A DNA stretch of 64,000 nucleotides, taken from NCBI RefSeq assembly GCF_000374865.1, contig NZ_KB895454.1, positions 186,001 to 250,000 of the forward strand, in the 5' to 3' direction. The stretch is from Arthrobacter sp. 135MFCol5.1 (GTDB lineage: Bacteria; Actinomycetota; Actinomycetes; Actinomycetales; Micrococcaceae). The position numbers and the translations under genes were made by a program. Under the pieces are notes generated by a model. That model saw nothing but the letters and a program-made list of their open reading frames with translations. It did no database searches and was not told the origin of the DNA. Positions 18,743 through 26,335 of the stretch are shown here, in pieces (the stretch's first letter is position 1; every line of letters begins with the position of its first letter).

Positions 18743-19216
18743 TCAGGCTGTTTCAGGGCCGGTGGCCGCCGCCGGCGGCACCGAAACCACTGCTGTTGCG
18801 CCGTCAATGGCCGAGACGACCACCTTCTGGCCTGCGGGAAGAACTCCCGCCGCGGAGCGTGCGCTCCAAATATCGCCGCCGATTTTCACCAAACCGCCGT
18901 CCGAGGTCACGGCCTCCATGACGATTGCGGGTTCGCCGATGAGGCGGTCAACGTTGGTCCGCTGCTCGGACGGGCCCTTCTTCAGGTGCGAGAGTGCCAC
19001 CGGCCGCACGAACGCGACCATGAGCAGGGATACGATGCAAAAGACCACCACCTGGAGCCAGGGTTCGGCGCCGGCAAAGTCAGCTGCCAGGGCGGCAAGA
19101 GCGCCGCCACCGAGCATGATGAAGAACAGGTCAAGGGTGATCATCTCGATCACGGCAAACGCCAGGAACGCCGTGAGCCACAGCGCCCACCAGTTTTCCC
19201 CAAGCCACTCGAACAT
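18743..19216 (-). CDS. NfeD family membrane protein
   Basis: Partner of SPFH proteins, 157 residues. Two hydrophobic blocks (WWALWLTAFLAFAVIEMITLD and a second at about 45-75) precede a soluble OB-fold domain with RTNVDRLIGEPAIVMEAV and VKIGGDIWSARS. The short form without protease domain is the usual partner of stomatin-like proteins. ATG 19216 is chosen because GGGGG and AACAGG precede it and the protein then starts at the first hydrophobic block. Together with the downstream SPFH gene it forms a two-gene operon. Confidence 0.88.
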   Translation of the reverse strand: MFEWLGENWWALWLTAFLAFAVIEMITLDLFFIMLGGGALAALAADFAGAEPWLQVVVFCIVSLLMVAFVRPVALSHLKKGPSEQRTNVDRLIGEPAIVMEAVTSDGGLVKIGGDIWSARSAAGVLPAGQKVVVSAIDGATAVVSVPPAAATGPETA

Positions 19217-19344
19217 CCTGTTTCCCCCTTCGTCACGGGGGAGCCGCGTCTGCGGACCCGCCTGCAACTGTCTTTTCATCCTAGTCCGGGGACCGGGCAA
19301 GCGCGCCGGACGCAGGCGCCGGCCCGGGGATAGTGGCCAAGTCG

Positions 19345-20226
19345 TTACGCGGCGCCGTGTTTCCTGGGCCGGAACACCATCAGCCTGAACCGTGCGCCGG
19401 CCGTCACGGGTTCGGGGCGGCTCTCCAGCCTTTCCGCGATGTGCCCGGGATCCAGGTGGTGTCCCGCCGGTCCCATGAAGGCAAGGTCCGCGGCGGCCGC
19501 GCGGGTCAACGTGAGGGCTATGTCGACGTCGGAGGAGCTGTCCAGGTCGAAATAGCCGGCCATGCCCTCCGCCAGGCGGTCATCCTTCCCCTCTTCGATG
19601 CCGAGCATCCCGGTGACCGCGGCAAGTTCCGCGAGGTGGCCGGGCCGGGGAGTCACCACCACCAGCGCCCCGGCAGGGCGCAGTACCCGGGCGAATTCGG
19701 CCGGGTTCCGCGGGGCAAACACCACCGTGACAGCGTCCACCGAGCCGGTGGCCACCGGAAGGGGCTGCCAGATGTCGCAGACCATGTTGATGGCTTCCGG
19801 GTTGAGCCGCGCGGCGCGGCGCAGCGCAAACTTGGATATATCCAGGCCGATGGCCGCCACGTGCCGCCCGCCAGCGTCCGCGGCGTCGAGGATCTCGCGG
19901 AGGTAATGGCCGGTTCCGGTTCCGGAATCCAGCACCGCGGCACCTGTTTCCGAGAGATAAGGGACGACGGCGGAAGCTACGGCGCGTGCCAGCGGCAGGT
20001 AATGGCCGTTCCCCAGGAAATTGACGCGGGACTGCACCATGGCGGCGCTGTCCGCCTCAAACGACGTTCCCTTGCCAACCAGCAGGTTGAAGTAGCCTTG
20101 CCGGGCGGCATCAAAGTGGTGACCGGCAGCGCAAGCCAGCCGGGGTTGCGTCCCGGCGCCGGGTCCGAGGAGTACCAACGGATTCGAGCAGACGGGGCAC
20201 AGGAGGGGGAGGTCCGCGGATGGCAT
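19345..20226 (-). CDS. RlmA/TlrB-like 23S rRNA (guanine-N1)-methyltransferase
   Basis: SAM-dependent methyltransferase of 293 residues. An N-terminal zinc-binding module (LLCPVCSNPL, then C and GHHFDAARQGYFNLL) followed by a Rossmann domain (VLDSGTGTGHYLREIL, AIGLDISKFALRRAA) is the RlmA layout. Gram-positive members modify G748 in helix 35 of 23S rRNA and can influence tylosin sensitivity; which base is methylated here is inferred only. ATG at 20226. It lies 68 bp downstream of def in the same direction. Confidence 0.82.
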   Translation of the reverse strand: MPSADLPLLCPVCSNPLVLLGPGAGTQPRLACAAGHHFDAARQGYFNLLVGKGTSFEADSAAMVQSRVNFLGNGHYLPLARAVASAVVPYLSETGAAVLDSGTGTGHYLREILDAADAGGRHVAAIGLDISKFALRRAARLNPEAINMVCDIWQPLPVATGSVDAVTVVFAPRNPAEFARVLRPAGALVVVTPRPGHLAELAAVTGMLGIEEGKDDRLAEGMAGYFDLDSSSDVDIALTLTRAAAADLAFMGPAGHHLDPGHIAERLESRPEPVTAGARFRLMVFRPRKHGAA

Positions 20227-20294
20227 GGACACCAGTTTATGGTGGCCTGCCCGTCCTGCTGCCCGTTGCTGGGCAGAGGGTGGCCCGCCCGAGG

Positions 20295-20975
20295 TCAGCC
20301 GAGGGATATTCCCGCGGGGCCGGCGTCGAACCCCAACCCGGTGCTTGCCCTGCCGATGCCCGGTTCCGCCCAGTGGGCCGCATATTCCGCATTGCTGCTG
20401 AGGGAACGGAGCTGGGCGCGGTCGATATAGAGGATGCCGTTGAGGTGGTCCGTCTCGTGCTGGACGATGCGGGCCTGCCAGCCGGAAAACACGCGCTGCT
20501 CCGCCGCGCCGTCGGGCGTCAGGTAGTCCAGCAGCACGGTGTCCGGCCGCGACACCACGGCCTGCAGCCCGTTGAGGGAAAGGCATCCCTCGTAGAACGC
20601 TGCCTGCCCGGACCCTTGCGGGGTGTAGCGGGGGTTGAGGATTGCCAGGAATTCCAGCGGGCTCCGGTGCCGCAGCGCTGCGGCGCCGGGGTCGACGTCG
20701 TACAGGTCTTCCAGGACCGCGAGTTGCAACGGGATGCCAAGCTGGGGCGCGGCCAGGCCGACACCGGGGGCTTCGTGCATGACCTGGCGCATGACCTCGA
20801 TGAGGCGGCCAAGCTGCTCCGCCGAAAGTTGGCCGTGGAACTCTGCGGCCTGCTGGCGCAATGCGGGGTGGCCGGCCTGGACGATCGGCGGCAGGGAACC
20901 GGTCGACAGGATCCGCTCCACGGCCTCGCGGATTTCGTCGGGTCCGGCAGTCGTCGGGGGAGCACTCTGGATCAT
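20295..20975 (-). CDS. def: Peptide deformylase
   Basis: Removes the formyl group from the N-terminal Met of new proteins. All three motifs are intact: GVGLAAPQLG (71-80), EGCLSL with metal ligand Cys131, and QHETDHLNG with His173, catalytic Glu174 and His177. At 226 residues it has a longer N-terminal extension than E. coli Def, as common in actinobacteria. The next gene on the other strand begins 53 bp away, so promoters are divergent here. Confidence 0.96.
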   Translation of the reverse strand: MIQSAPPTTAGPDEIREAVERILSTGSLPPIVQAGHPALRQQAAEFHGQLSAEQLGRLIEVMRQVMHEAPGVGLAAPQLGIPLQLAVLEDLYDVDPGAAALRHRSPLEFLAILNPRYTPQGSGQAAFYEGCLSLNGLQAVVSRPDTVLLDYLTPDGAAEQRVFSGWQARIVQHETDHLNGILYIDRAQLRSLSSNAEYAAHWAEPGIGRASTGLGFDAGPAGISLG

Positions 20976-21028
20976 GATGACAGCCTACTGGGGGACGGCC
21001 TGCGGAAACCTCGGCTAGGGTCGATTGC

Positions 21029-21439
21029 ATGGTTGATGAGTTGGCGCACGGCTCGCCGCTGGCGCGTGTCCTGGAGTTTATCCGTGTCCTTGAAGCGGGA
21101 GGTGGCGCCGCTGAAATCCGCCCGTTCCTCTCGGACGGATTTGTCCTCACGGAAGCGCCGCACCTGCTGGCACCGGAGGGATCCACCCGGACGCTGGAGG
21201 GCGTGCTTTCCGGTGCTGACCAGAGCCGCCAGGTAGTGGAGGACCAGGAGTTCGTGGTCCGTCGGACGACATGCGAGGGCGGCCGCGTGGCCGTGGAAGC
21301 CGATTGGTCGGCCACCCTGCTGATGGATCTGCGGTACTGGGATCGCGGCGAAACCATCCGGGCCAGGACGTCCTCCGTCTTTGAGGTGAAAGACGGCCTT
21401 ATTGTGAGCCAGGACAGCTACGACTGCTATTTCCGCTAG
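21029..21439 (+). CDS. NTF2-like (SnoaL-type) domain protein
   Basis: Small alpha+beta barrel protein of 136 residues. The opening helices (ARVLEFIRVLEAGGGAAEIRPFLSDGF), central strands and the closing SSVFEVKDGLIVSQDSYDCYF are typical of the NTF2/SnoaL superfamily. Function is unknown; the family includes isomerases, hydrolases and ligand-binding proteins. ATG is 7 nt after TAGGGT (21016-21021) with no Shine-Dalgarno, suggesting a leaderless mRNA. It is convergent with the PKS-associated monooxygenase, with 23 bp between stops. Confidence 0.78.
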   Translation: MVDELAHGSPLARVLEFIRVLEAGGGAAEIRPFLSDGFVLTEAPHLLAPEGSTRTLEGVLSGADQSRQVVEDQEFVVRRTTCEGGRVAVEADWSATLLMDLRYWDRGETIRARTSSVFEVKDGLIVSQDSYDCYFR

Positions 21440-21462
21440 GCACGCCCCGGCCCACCACTGGT

Positions 21463-22620
21463 TCATTGCATGGTGAACCGCATGGCTGCCCACCGGTTGA
21501 CTGCCGGAATGGAGGCGGCAGTACCGAGTGCCGCCGTACGGATTCGAAGCAACGGAGCCGGCAGGGGCCGGCCGAGCGCCATGTTGATTTCGGCCTGGCG
21601 GCGCGCACGGACCGCTGCCCTTCGCCGGGCCCTTTCGAAGTCACTGAAGTGGCTGTCCGCAGGGCCGCCGGGGAGGGCCTCGAGAACCAACGGGGCGAGT
21701 GCTTCGGCATCAAGCCAGCCCAGGTTCATGCCCTGGCCGCCGATAGGGCTGATTTCATGGGCCGCGTCGCCCAGCAGGATTACCCGTCCGGCCACAGTAC
21801 GGCCGGCGATGACCGAACTGACGCTGAAGGCGCTCAGCATGGAAGTGGTGGCCGGGTCGAGAACGATTCCGGTCCGCCGGCCCACCAGGCCAGCCAGGTC
21901 GGTGGCCGTTGCGGAACCGGCCGGGCAGTCGAGCCGCACCACCCAGCGGCGGATTCCGCCCGGGAGCGGGAACGATTCCACGATGCCCTGCTGCTCGAGG
22001 AAGAGGGCAGCCTTTTCACCCAGTCCGCTGTCGTCGTCGAAATCCCCCATGAGGTAATGGTCCTGATACGTCCTGCGGGCGGCAGCCACGCCCAGGGCGC
22101 CCCGGAGCCGGGAGCGGGCACCGTCCGCGGCCACCAGCAGCGCGGCCGAGGCCCGGGCCGGCGCGAGCGATGGATGATCCGGGGACTCGAACGCGACGGT
22201 GACCCCGGCGCCGTCGTCAGTGAACCCCGTAACGGTTGCGCCCCTGACCAGGGCGTTCGGGTCCAAGGCCAGCACACGGTCCGCCAGGATTTGCTCCGTC
22301 TTGAACTGGGGCAGCGCAAGGACGAAGGGAAAGTTGGCGGACACGGTGCCGAAAGCCATGGTGCCGACTGTTCTTCCCCCGCTCAGGGCAACGCCTTCAC
22401 GGATCCGGACACCCTCCCGAACCAGGGTTGGTACCACGCCGATCCGGCTAAGTGCCTGCAGCGCCGGCGGGTGGATACCGATGGCCCGGGTGTGCTGGTT
22501 CCGTGACGTACGCTGTTCCAGCACCTTGACGGTGACGCCCTCCTGGAGCAGGAGCCCGGCAAGGAACAGCCCAACAGGGCCGCCGCCGGCGATGACAACA
22601 TCGGCAGCCAGCTCAGCCAT
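21463..22620 (-). CDS. FAD-dependent aromatic-type monooxygenase (PKS-associated)
   Basis: Group A flavoprotein hydroxylase of 385 residues. The dinucleotide fold DVVIAGGGPVGLFLAG opens the protein, a mid-protein segment LVAADGARSRLRGALG corresponds to the NAD(P)H/FAD motif, and GDAAHEISPIGGQGMNLG binds the ribityl part of FAD. Its ATG lies inside the end of the methyltransferase gene (8-bp overlap), so it is the third cistron of the type III PKS operon. By analogy with Streptomyces srsABC it probably hydroxylates the phenolic polyketide, possibly to a quinol/quinone; the substrate is inferred. Confidence 0.85.
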   Translation of the reverse strand: MAELAADVVIAGGGPVGLFLAGLLLQEGVTVKVLEQRTSRNQHTRAIGIHPPALQALSRIGVVPTLVREGVRIREGVALSGGRTVGTMAFGTVSANFPFVLALPQFKTEQILADRVLALDPNALVRGATVTGFTDDGAGVTVAFESPDHPSLAPARASAALLVAADGARSRLRGALGVAAARRTYQDHYLMGDFDDDSGLGEKAALFLEQQGIVESFPLPGGIRRWVVRLDCPAGSATATDLAGLVGRRTGIVLDPATTSMLSAFSVSSVIAGRTVAGRVILLGDAAHEISPIGGQGMNLGWLDAEALAPLVLEALPGGPADSHFSDFERARRRAAVRARRQAEINMALGRPLPAPLLRIRTAALGTAASIPAVNRWAAMRFTMQ

Positions 22621-23308
22621 GTCGCCACGTCAGGACTTGATGGAATGCCGACGACCGTTCCACGAACCAGCCCGGGGGAGCGGCGGCGGACAATTCAGCG
22701 GGTTTATAGCTGCGCCGGATGGAGGTCAGGCCGTCCTCGCGGATGAAGGAGTGCCGGAACGGCATTGCGGCAACGCTGAAGAGGGCGAAGGCTGCCGGGC
22801 TGCGGATGAGGTCGTTATGCAGCGATGTCCTTTCCGCGAGGATTTCCGAATCTGCCAGCAGGTGCCGGAGCTCTTCGGGAGACAGGTGGTGCAGGACATG
22901 GTTGGAAATGACGACGTCGAACCGGGCCTTCTCGCGGACGAGGTCGCTGCTGTGGGCCTGCCGGAAGTCCACACCGGAGGCAGCAGCACGTTGCCGGGCA
23001 AAGCGGGCGGCTCGGGGATCCGGGTCGATTCCCGTGATGTGCATCTTCTTCCCGTCCCGGGCGGCCCAGCGGGAGAGCGTGACGGCGAGGTCGCCGCCGC
23101 CGCATCCGACATCCAGGATGGTCAGCGGGCGTGGCTGTGGCGGAACGATGGGCCGAAGCTCCCTCGCGTACAGTCCCCGCCACCCGGACAAGACTCTGTT
23201 GATGACGCCGAACTGGCGGTAGGTGTTGTCCAAAAGCCGGGCATCACAGTCGGCGCGGTCCATCTGCTCGACGGCAGCAGCAGCGCGGCGGGCCAGCATG
23301 AAATCCAT
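22613..23308 (-). CDS. Class I SAM-dependent methyltransferase (PKS-associated)
   Basis: Rossmann-fold methyltransferase of 231 residues with motif I LTILDVGCGGGDLAVTL, acidic motif II (HITGIDPDPRAARFA) and motif IV region FDVVISNHVLHHLSPEEL. It starts 13 bp after the PKS stop and overlaps the monooxygenase by 8 bp, so it is part of one operon. It probably O- or C-methylates the PKS product. This differs from Streptomyces SrsB, which is a membrane isoprenylcysteine-methyltransferase type. ATG 23308 is chosen; an in-frame ATG three codons on is possible. Confidence 0.83.
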   Translation of the reverse strand: MDFMLARRAAAAVEQMDRADCDARLLDNTYRQFGVINRVLSGWRGLYARELRPIVPPQPRPLTILDVGCGGGDLAVTLSRWAARDGKKMHITGIDPDPRAARFARQRAAASGVDFRQAHSSDLVREKARFDVVISNHVLHHLSPEELRHLLADSEILAERTSLHNDLIRSPAAFALFSVAAMPFRHSFIREDGLTSIRRSYKPAELSAAAPPGWFVERSSAFHQVLTWRHG

Positions 23309-23321
23309 CGCCCGGACCCGG

Positions 23322-24521
23322 TCAGCCGACTGTGGCTGCCTCGGCGGTGGCCGTATCGGACGTCTTTCCGTGTCTTGCAACGGCCTGACGGAGCTTGGTA
23401 AACAGGCCTGTTTCCACGGTGAGTCCTGGGCCGAAGGCCATGGAACAAATGCGTTCACCCCCGCCGGTTCCGTCCCGGAGTGGTTGTTCCAGGATGTGCT
23501 TGAGGACGAAAAGCACCGTGGCGCTGCTCATGTTCCCGTAGTTGCGAAGGATTTCGCGGGCGGGCACCAGCTGCTCCTCCGTGAGGTCCAGCCGGGACTC
23601 GACCTTGTCCAGGATGCTGCGGCCGCCCGGATGGATGGCCCAGTGGGGGATTGAGGTGTAGGGGAGTGCCGCCAGTTCCGGTTCCCGTGCCAGCAGGGGC
23701 ACCAGGGCGCCCACAATGTGTTCGTCGATGATGTGGGGCACGTAGTTGCCGAGCACCATTTCGAACCCGTTGTCGCCGATGTTCCAGGCCATCGAGTCTT
23801 CGCCGACAGGTGTGAGGACCGTTTCGAAGTGGTCCAGGGCGAGCAAAGCGGTGTCGCGGGCTCCGGGCCGGGCCGTGACGACGGCGGCAGCGGCTCCGTC
23901 GGCGAACAGCGCTGAACCCATGATGGCATCGGGATCGTTGGACGTGCGCACGTGCAGGGAACACAGTTCCGCGCAGACAACCAGGACGACGGCCTTGGGA
24001 TCGGCCTCGCAGAACAACTTTGCGGCGCGCAATGCGGGAAATGCCGCGTAGCAGCCCATGAAGCCCAAGTGGTACCGCTGGACGGCCGGGTTCAGCCCCA
24101 GCTCCCGGACCACCTTGTAGTCCGGGCCGGGGTTGAAGAATCCAGTGCATGAAACAGTGATGAGGTGAGTTATGTCAAGTAAACCAAGATCCGGGACGGC
24201 CGCCAGGGCAGCGCGGGCTGCCTCAATGAAGAGCTTCGTGGCTTCCCGGGCAAAAATATCGTTGCGGACCTTGGTGCTGGGATTCAGCAGGAGTCCGGAT
24301 TCCTGGTCGTAGAACTGCGGGTTGTCCGAGCGGGATGCGTTCGTCATTTCCTCTACGGCGGTAAACCGTGTCTCGATGGCTGCACCGTCAAAGCAGGTGT
24401 TCACCAGCCGGGATCCCAGACGCGACAATCCCGGCTGCGCAGCGAAGACATCGCGGGCTTCGGACTGGATCAGCTTGGTCGTCGGGACTGCAGTTTCCAG
24501 GGAACACACGTAGGCCGTCAT
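23322..24521 (-). CDS. Type III polyketide synthase (chalcone synthase-like)
   Basis: Homodimeric condensing enzyme of 399 residues that extends an acyl-CoA with malonyl units and cyclises the product. The catalytic triad is visible: Cys157 in GFMGCYAAFP, His297 in HWAIHPGG and Asn330 in NYGNMSSATV; SCTGFFNPG at 124-132 is the conserved loop before the active site. Starter and ring type cannot be read from sequence; bacterial relatives make alkylresorcinols, alkylpyrones or tetrahydroxynaphthalene. The ATG at 24521 matches the family start MTAYVCSLETAVP; TTG 24632 would add 37 unlike residues. First gene of a PKS-methyltransferase-monooxygenase operon. Confidence 0.93.
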   Translation of the reverse strand: MTAYVCSLETAVPTTKLIQSEARDVFAAQPGLSRLGSRLVNTCFDGAAIETRFTAVEEMTNASRSDNPQFYDQESGLLLNPSTKVRNDIFAREATKLFIEAARAALAAVPDLGLLDITHLITVSCTGFFNPGPDYKVVRELGLNPAVQRYHLGFMGCYAAFPALRAAKLFCEADPKAVVLVVCAELCSLHVRTSNDPDAIMGSALFADGAAAAVVTARPGARDTALLALDHFETVLTPVGEDSMAWNIGDNGFEMVLGNYVPHIIDEHIVGALVPLLAREPELAALPYTSIPHWAIHPGGRSILDKVESRLDLTEEQLVPAREILRNYGNMSSATVLFVLKHILEQPLRDGTGGGERICSMAFGPGLTVETGLFTKLRQAVARHGKTSDTATAEAATVG

Positions 24522-24639
24522 TGGTTCATTCTTGACGCGCGCCGCACCAAAGACAATGGGCCCCATGCCGATTGACCAGCCGATTCGCGGGATTGGGCCT
24601 TGGGGATCCGCCCCGCTCCCGAAGATTCCCAAAGCGCCG

Positions 24640-24656
24640 ATAATCTACATTATGTA
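24640..24656 (-). promoter_or_regulatory. Probable promoter/operator of the type III PKS operon
   Basis: TACAT-T-ATGTA (24646-24656) is a perfect palindrome in an AT-rich island. On the minus strand it runs directly into TAGATT, a TAnnnT -10 candidate, so a bound regulator would block the promoter. A transcript from here would have about 115 nt before the PKS ATG. No regulator gene is adjacent, so the binding protein is unknown. Confidence 0.4.
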
Positions 24657-24728
24657 AAGTAACGTTTTCGGAGAGCCTGGACTGGAGCGCTTCGCAGCCC
24701 TCTCCCGGCTCCCGATTTTGGCGGACGC

Positions 24729-24878
24729 TCAGTGGCGCCGGCGTATGGAGGCCCCAACCACGCCTCCGAGCGCGAGCCCCACGGCGCAACCCCAGAAAGG
24801 GCTCTGAAACAGAGCCAGGCCCAGGCTGAATCCCATAGCGGCCCCGACCAGCGTGCAGATCCATAACGGTTTGTTCAC
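24729..24878 (-). CDS. 49-residue hydrophobic membrane protein
   Basis: Small open frame not recognised as a named family. It begins with GTG, preceded by GGAGAG at ideal spacing, and reads VNKPLWICTLVGAAMGFSLG, then a short polar turn (FQSPFWG), a second Gly/Ala/Val-rich hydrophobic segment, and a basic SIRRRH end. This predicts a two-helix hairpin with a positive C-terminus inside. It lies upstream of the type III PKS operon on the same strand, about 70 bp from the palindrome. Good Shine-Dalgarno and regular hydrophobic pattern support a real gene. Confidence 0.6.
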   Translation of the reverse strand: MNKPLWICTLVGAAMGFSLGLALFQSPFWGCAVGLALGGVVGASIRRRH

Positions 24879-25516
24879 TATCTCTCCGGATGCAGGGAGT
24901 GACGTCGATCCCTGCCGACATTACTGCATGCCCCCATAACTGCTTCGAAGAGACAACACCCGCCATTGCAGCAAATAGGTAGCTGCGACTGGTGTGCGGC
25001 GGCTCTTTGCGGTCCTATCCTGTTGCACATGGCGGCAAGCCGAAAGGCCTGCTGCGGGCCACACGGTGGAGCGGTTCCTCGGATGCCGTCCTTTTCATGA
25101 AGCTGGCGCCGGCGCCCCACACCCCCACGTCTCCCAGGACGCCCGATGCGAGAATTTGCCTGCGTTCAACATTGCCCAGCCTGCCCCGCGAACGGGCAGG
25201 CGTGTCATAGCCATTTGCGTGGGGAAGCCCTGAAGCGGGCTCCGGGACGTCCGATCCTGCTACTGCGGCCGGCCCCGGTTAAGGTCCGGTCACTGCGGGC
25301 CATCGCCATCGCATAAACAGTCACAGACGTCCTCGTTGAGTGGGATGGTGACGCCGGGTACCAGCTCAGCTGGGAGGCGAGCTGGCTTGTCCGCAGGGTG
25401 CGCCGAGCGCCTGCCGGCGACCCCCTTCCGGAGGCACCCTGACCACCCCACTCCCCTGGCCCTGCCTACCAGCCCGGCAGCTGCTCATGCTGCCCCGGAC
25501 AGCTAGAGTGAAAGCC
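24879..25516. other. About 640 bp without a convincing gene
   Basis: No open frame here combines a start, a Shine-Dalgarno or leaderless promoter and typical codon use. An open stretch on the + strand (25317-25439) reads TVTDVLVEWDG and then LSWEASWLVRRVR before a TGA; it looks protein-like but follows a TAA and has no start codon at its beginning, so it may be a decayed gene. The rest may hold promoter sequence for the flanking genes. Confidence 0.5.
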
Positions 25517-25918
25517 ATGGATTCCCTCAAGACGAAGCCTGCACCATCAGTTGTGGCGCGAACCGTTATCCTTGCCGCCGCGGCTGACCTCATCCTCATC
25601 CTGGCATTTGCGGCAATTGGACGCGATGCCCACCACCGGGAAGAACCGGTCCTGGGTGTCTTGCTCACAGCGTGGCCATTCCTTGCCGGCGCAGCCGCCG
25701 GCTGGATGGCAGCACGGGCATGGAGGAATCCACTGTCAGCACTCCGTGCAGGAGTTCCCGTATGGGTTGGCAGCCTGGTCGGTGGAATGGTCCTCCGGGC
25801 GCTCACCGCCCAGACCGTGGTCCTCCCCTTCATCATCGTGGCCACATTGGCCTTGGCAGTTTTCCTGGTGGGCTACCGGCTGCTGCTTGCCGGCGTGGTA
25901 CGCCTGCGTCGCAGGTGA
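25517..25918 (+). CDS. DUF3054 family membrane protein
   Basis: Integral membrane protein of 133 residues with four predicted helices (about 10-32, 43-65, 78-94 and 101-123) and a basic C-terminus RLRRR. It matches the DUF3054 family of actinobacteria, whose function is unknown. The ATG at 25517 lies 7 nt after TAGAGT (25504-25509), consistent with a leaderless mRNA; no Shine-Dalgarno is seen. Downstream GGGGAAATCCCC (about 25935) may be a weak terminator. Confidence 0.83.
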   Translation: MDSLKTKPAPSVVARTVILAAAADLILILAFAAIGRDAHHREEPVLGVLLTAWPFLAGAAAGWMAARAWRNPLSALRAGVPVWVGSLVGGMVLRALTAQTVVLPFIIVATLALAVFLVGYRLLLAGVVRLRRR

Positions 25919-26047
25919 AGCCTCAGCTCAACGGGGAAATCCCCAGCCTGGAAGGCATCCGGAAGATGCCCGCCCGTGTAATAGGCTGGCAGCAGGGAAA
26001 CAGCTGCCGGGCTTAGCCGCGGCGGAACTGATTGAAGGGGTTCAAAC

Positions 26048-26329
26048 GTGGTCACCGCATTTGTTCTGATCAAGACTGACGCCGCACGCATTCCGGAGAC
26101 GGCCGAGGAAATATCGGCCATTGAGGGCATCAGCGAGGTGTACTCCGTCACCGGGGAATGGGACCTTATCGCCGTGGCGAGGGTGCCAAGGCACGAGGAC
26201 CTGGCAGACGTCATCGCTGACAAGCTCTCCAAGGTGCCAGCAGTGGTCCACACCACCACGCATATTGCCTTCCGCGCCTACTCGCAGCACGACTTGGACG
26301 CCGCATTCTCGCTTGGCTTCGAACAGTAG
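26048..26329 (+). CDS. Stand-alone Lrp/AsnC effector-binding (RAM) domain protein
   Basis: Protein of 93 residues equal to the ligand-binding domain of Lrp/AsnC regulators, without the DNA-binding helix-turn-helix. TAFVLIKTDAARIPETAEEI opens the beta-alpha-beta fold, and GEWDLIAVARVPRHEDLADVI contains the effector region. Such SARD/RAM proteins oligomerise and bind amino acids. It is convergent with trpD (6 bp between stops), a neighbourhood seen in other actinobacteria. GTG start preceded by GAAGGGG. Confidence 0.88.
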   Translation: MVTAFVLIKTDAARIPETAEEISAIEGISEVYSVTGEWDLIAVARVPRHEDLADVIADKLSKVPAVVHTTTHIAFRAYSQHDLDAAFSLGFEQ

Positions 26330-26335
26330 GCGGAC

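Noticed and set aside
19345..21357. Very long version of the RlmA-like protein (670 codons)
   Set aside because: The upstream part crosses def and the NTF2-like gene; the zinc-module start at 20226 fits the family.
24526..24966. 146-codon minus-strand frame over the PKS upstream region
   Set aside because: Arg/Gly-rich without domain or ribosome-binding site; the 49-residue frame inside the same region has a good start and hydrophobic pattern instead.
24878..25120. 80-codon minus-strand frame
   Set aside because: No Shine-Dalgarno and Cys/Arg-rich composition unlike neighbouring genes.
24992..25233. Two overlapping + strand frames of about 75 codons
   Set aside because: Start context poor, no domain, composition like random high-GC sequence.
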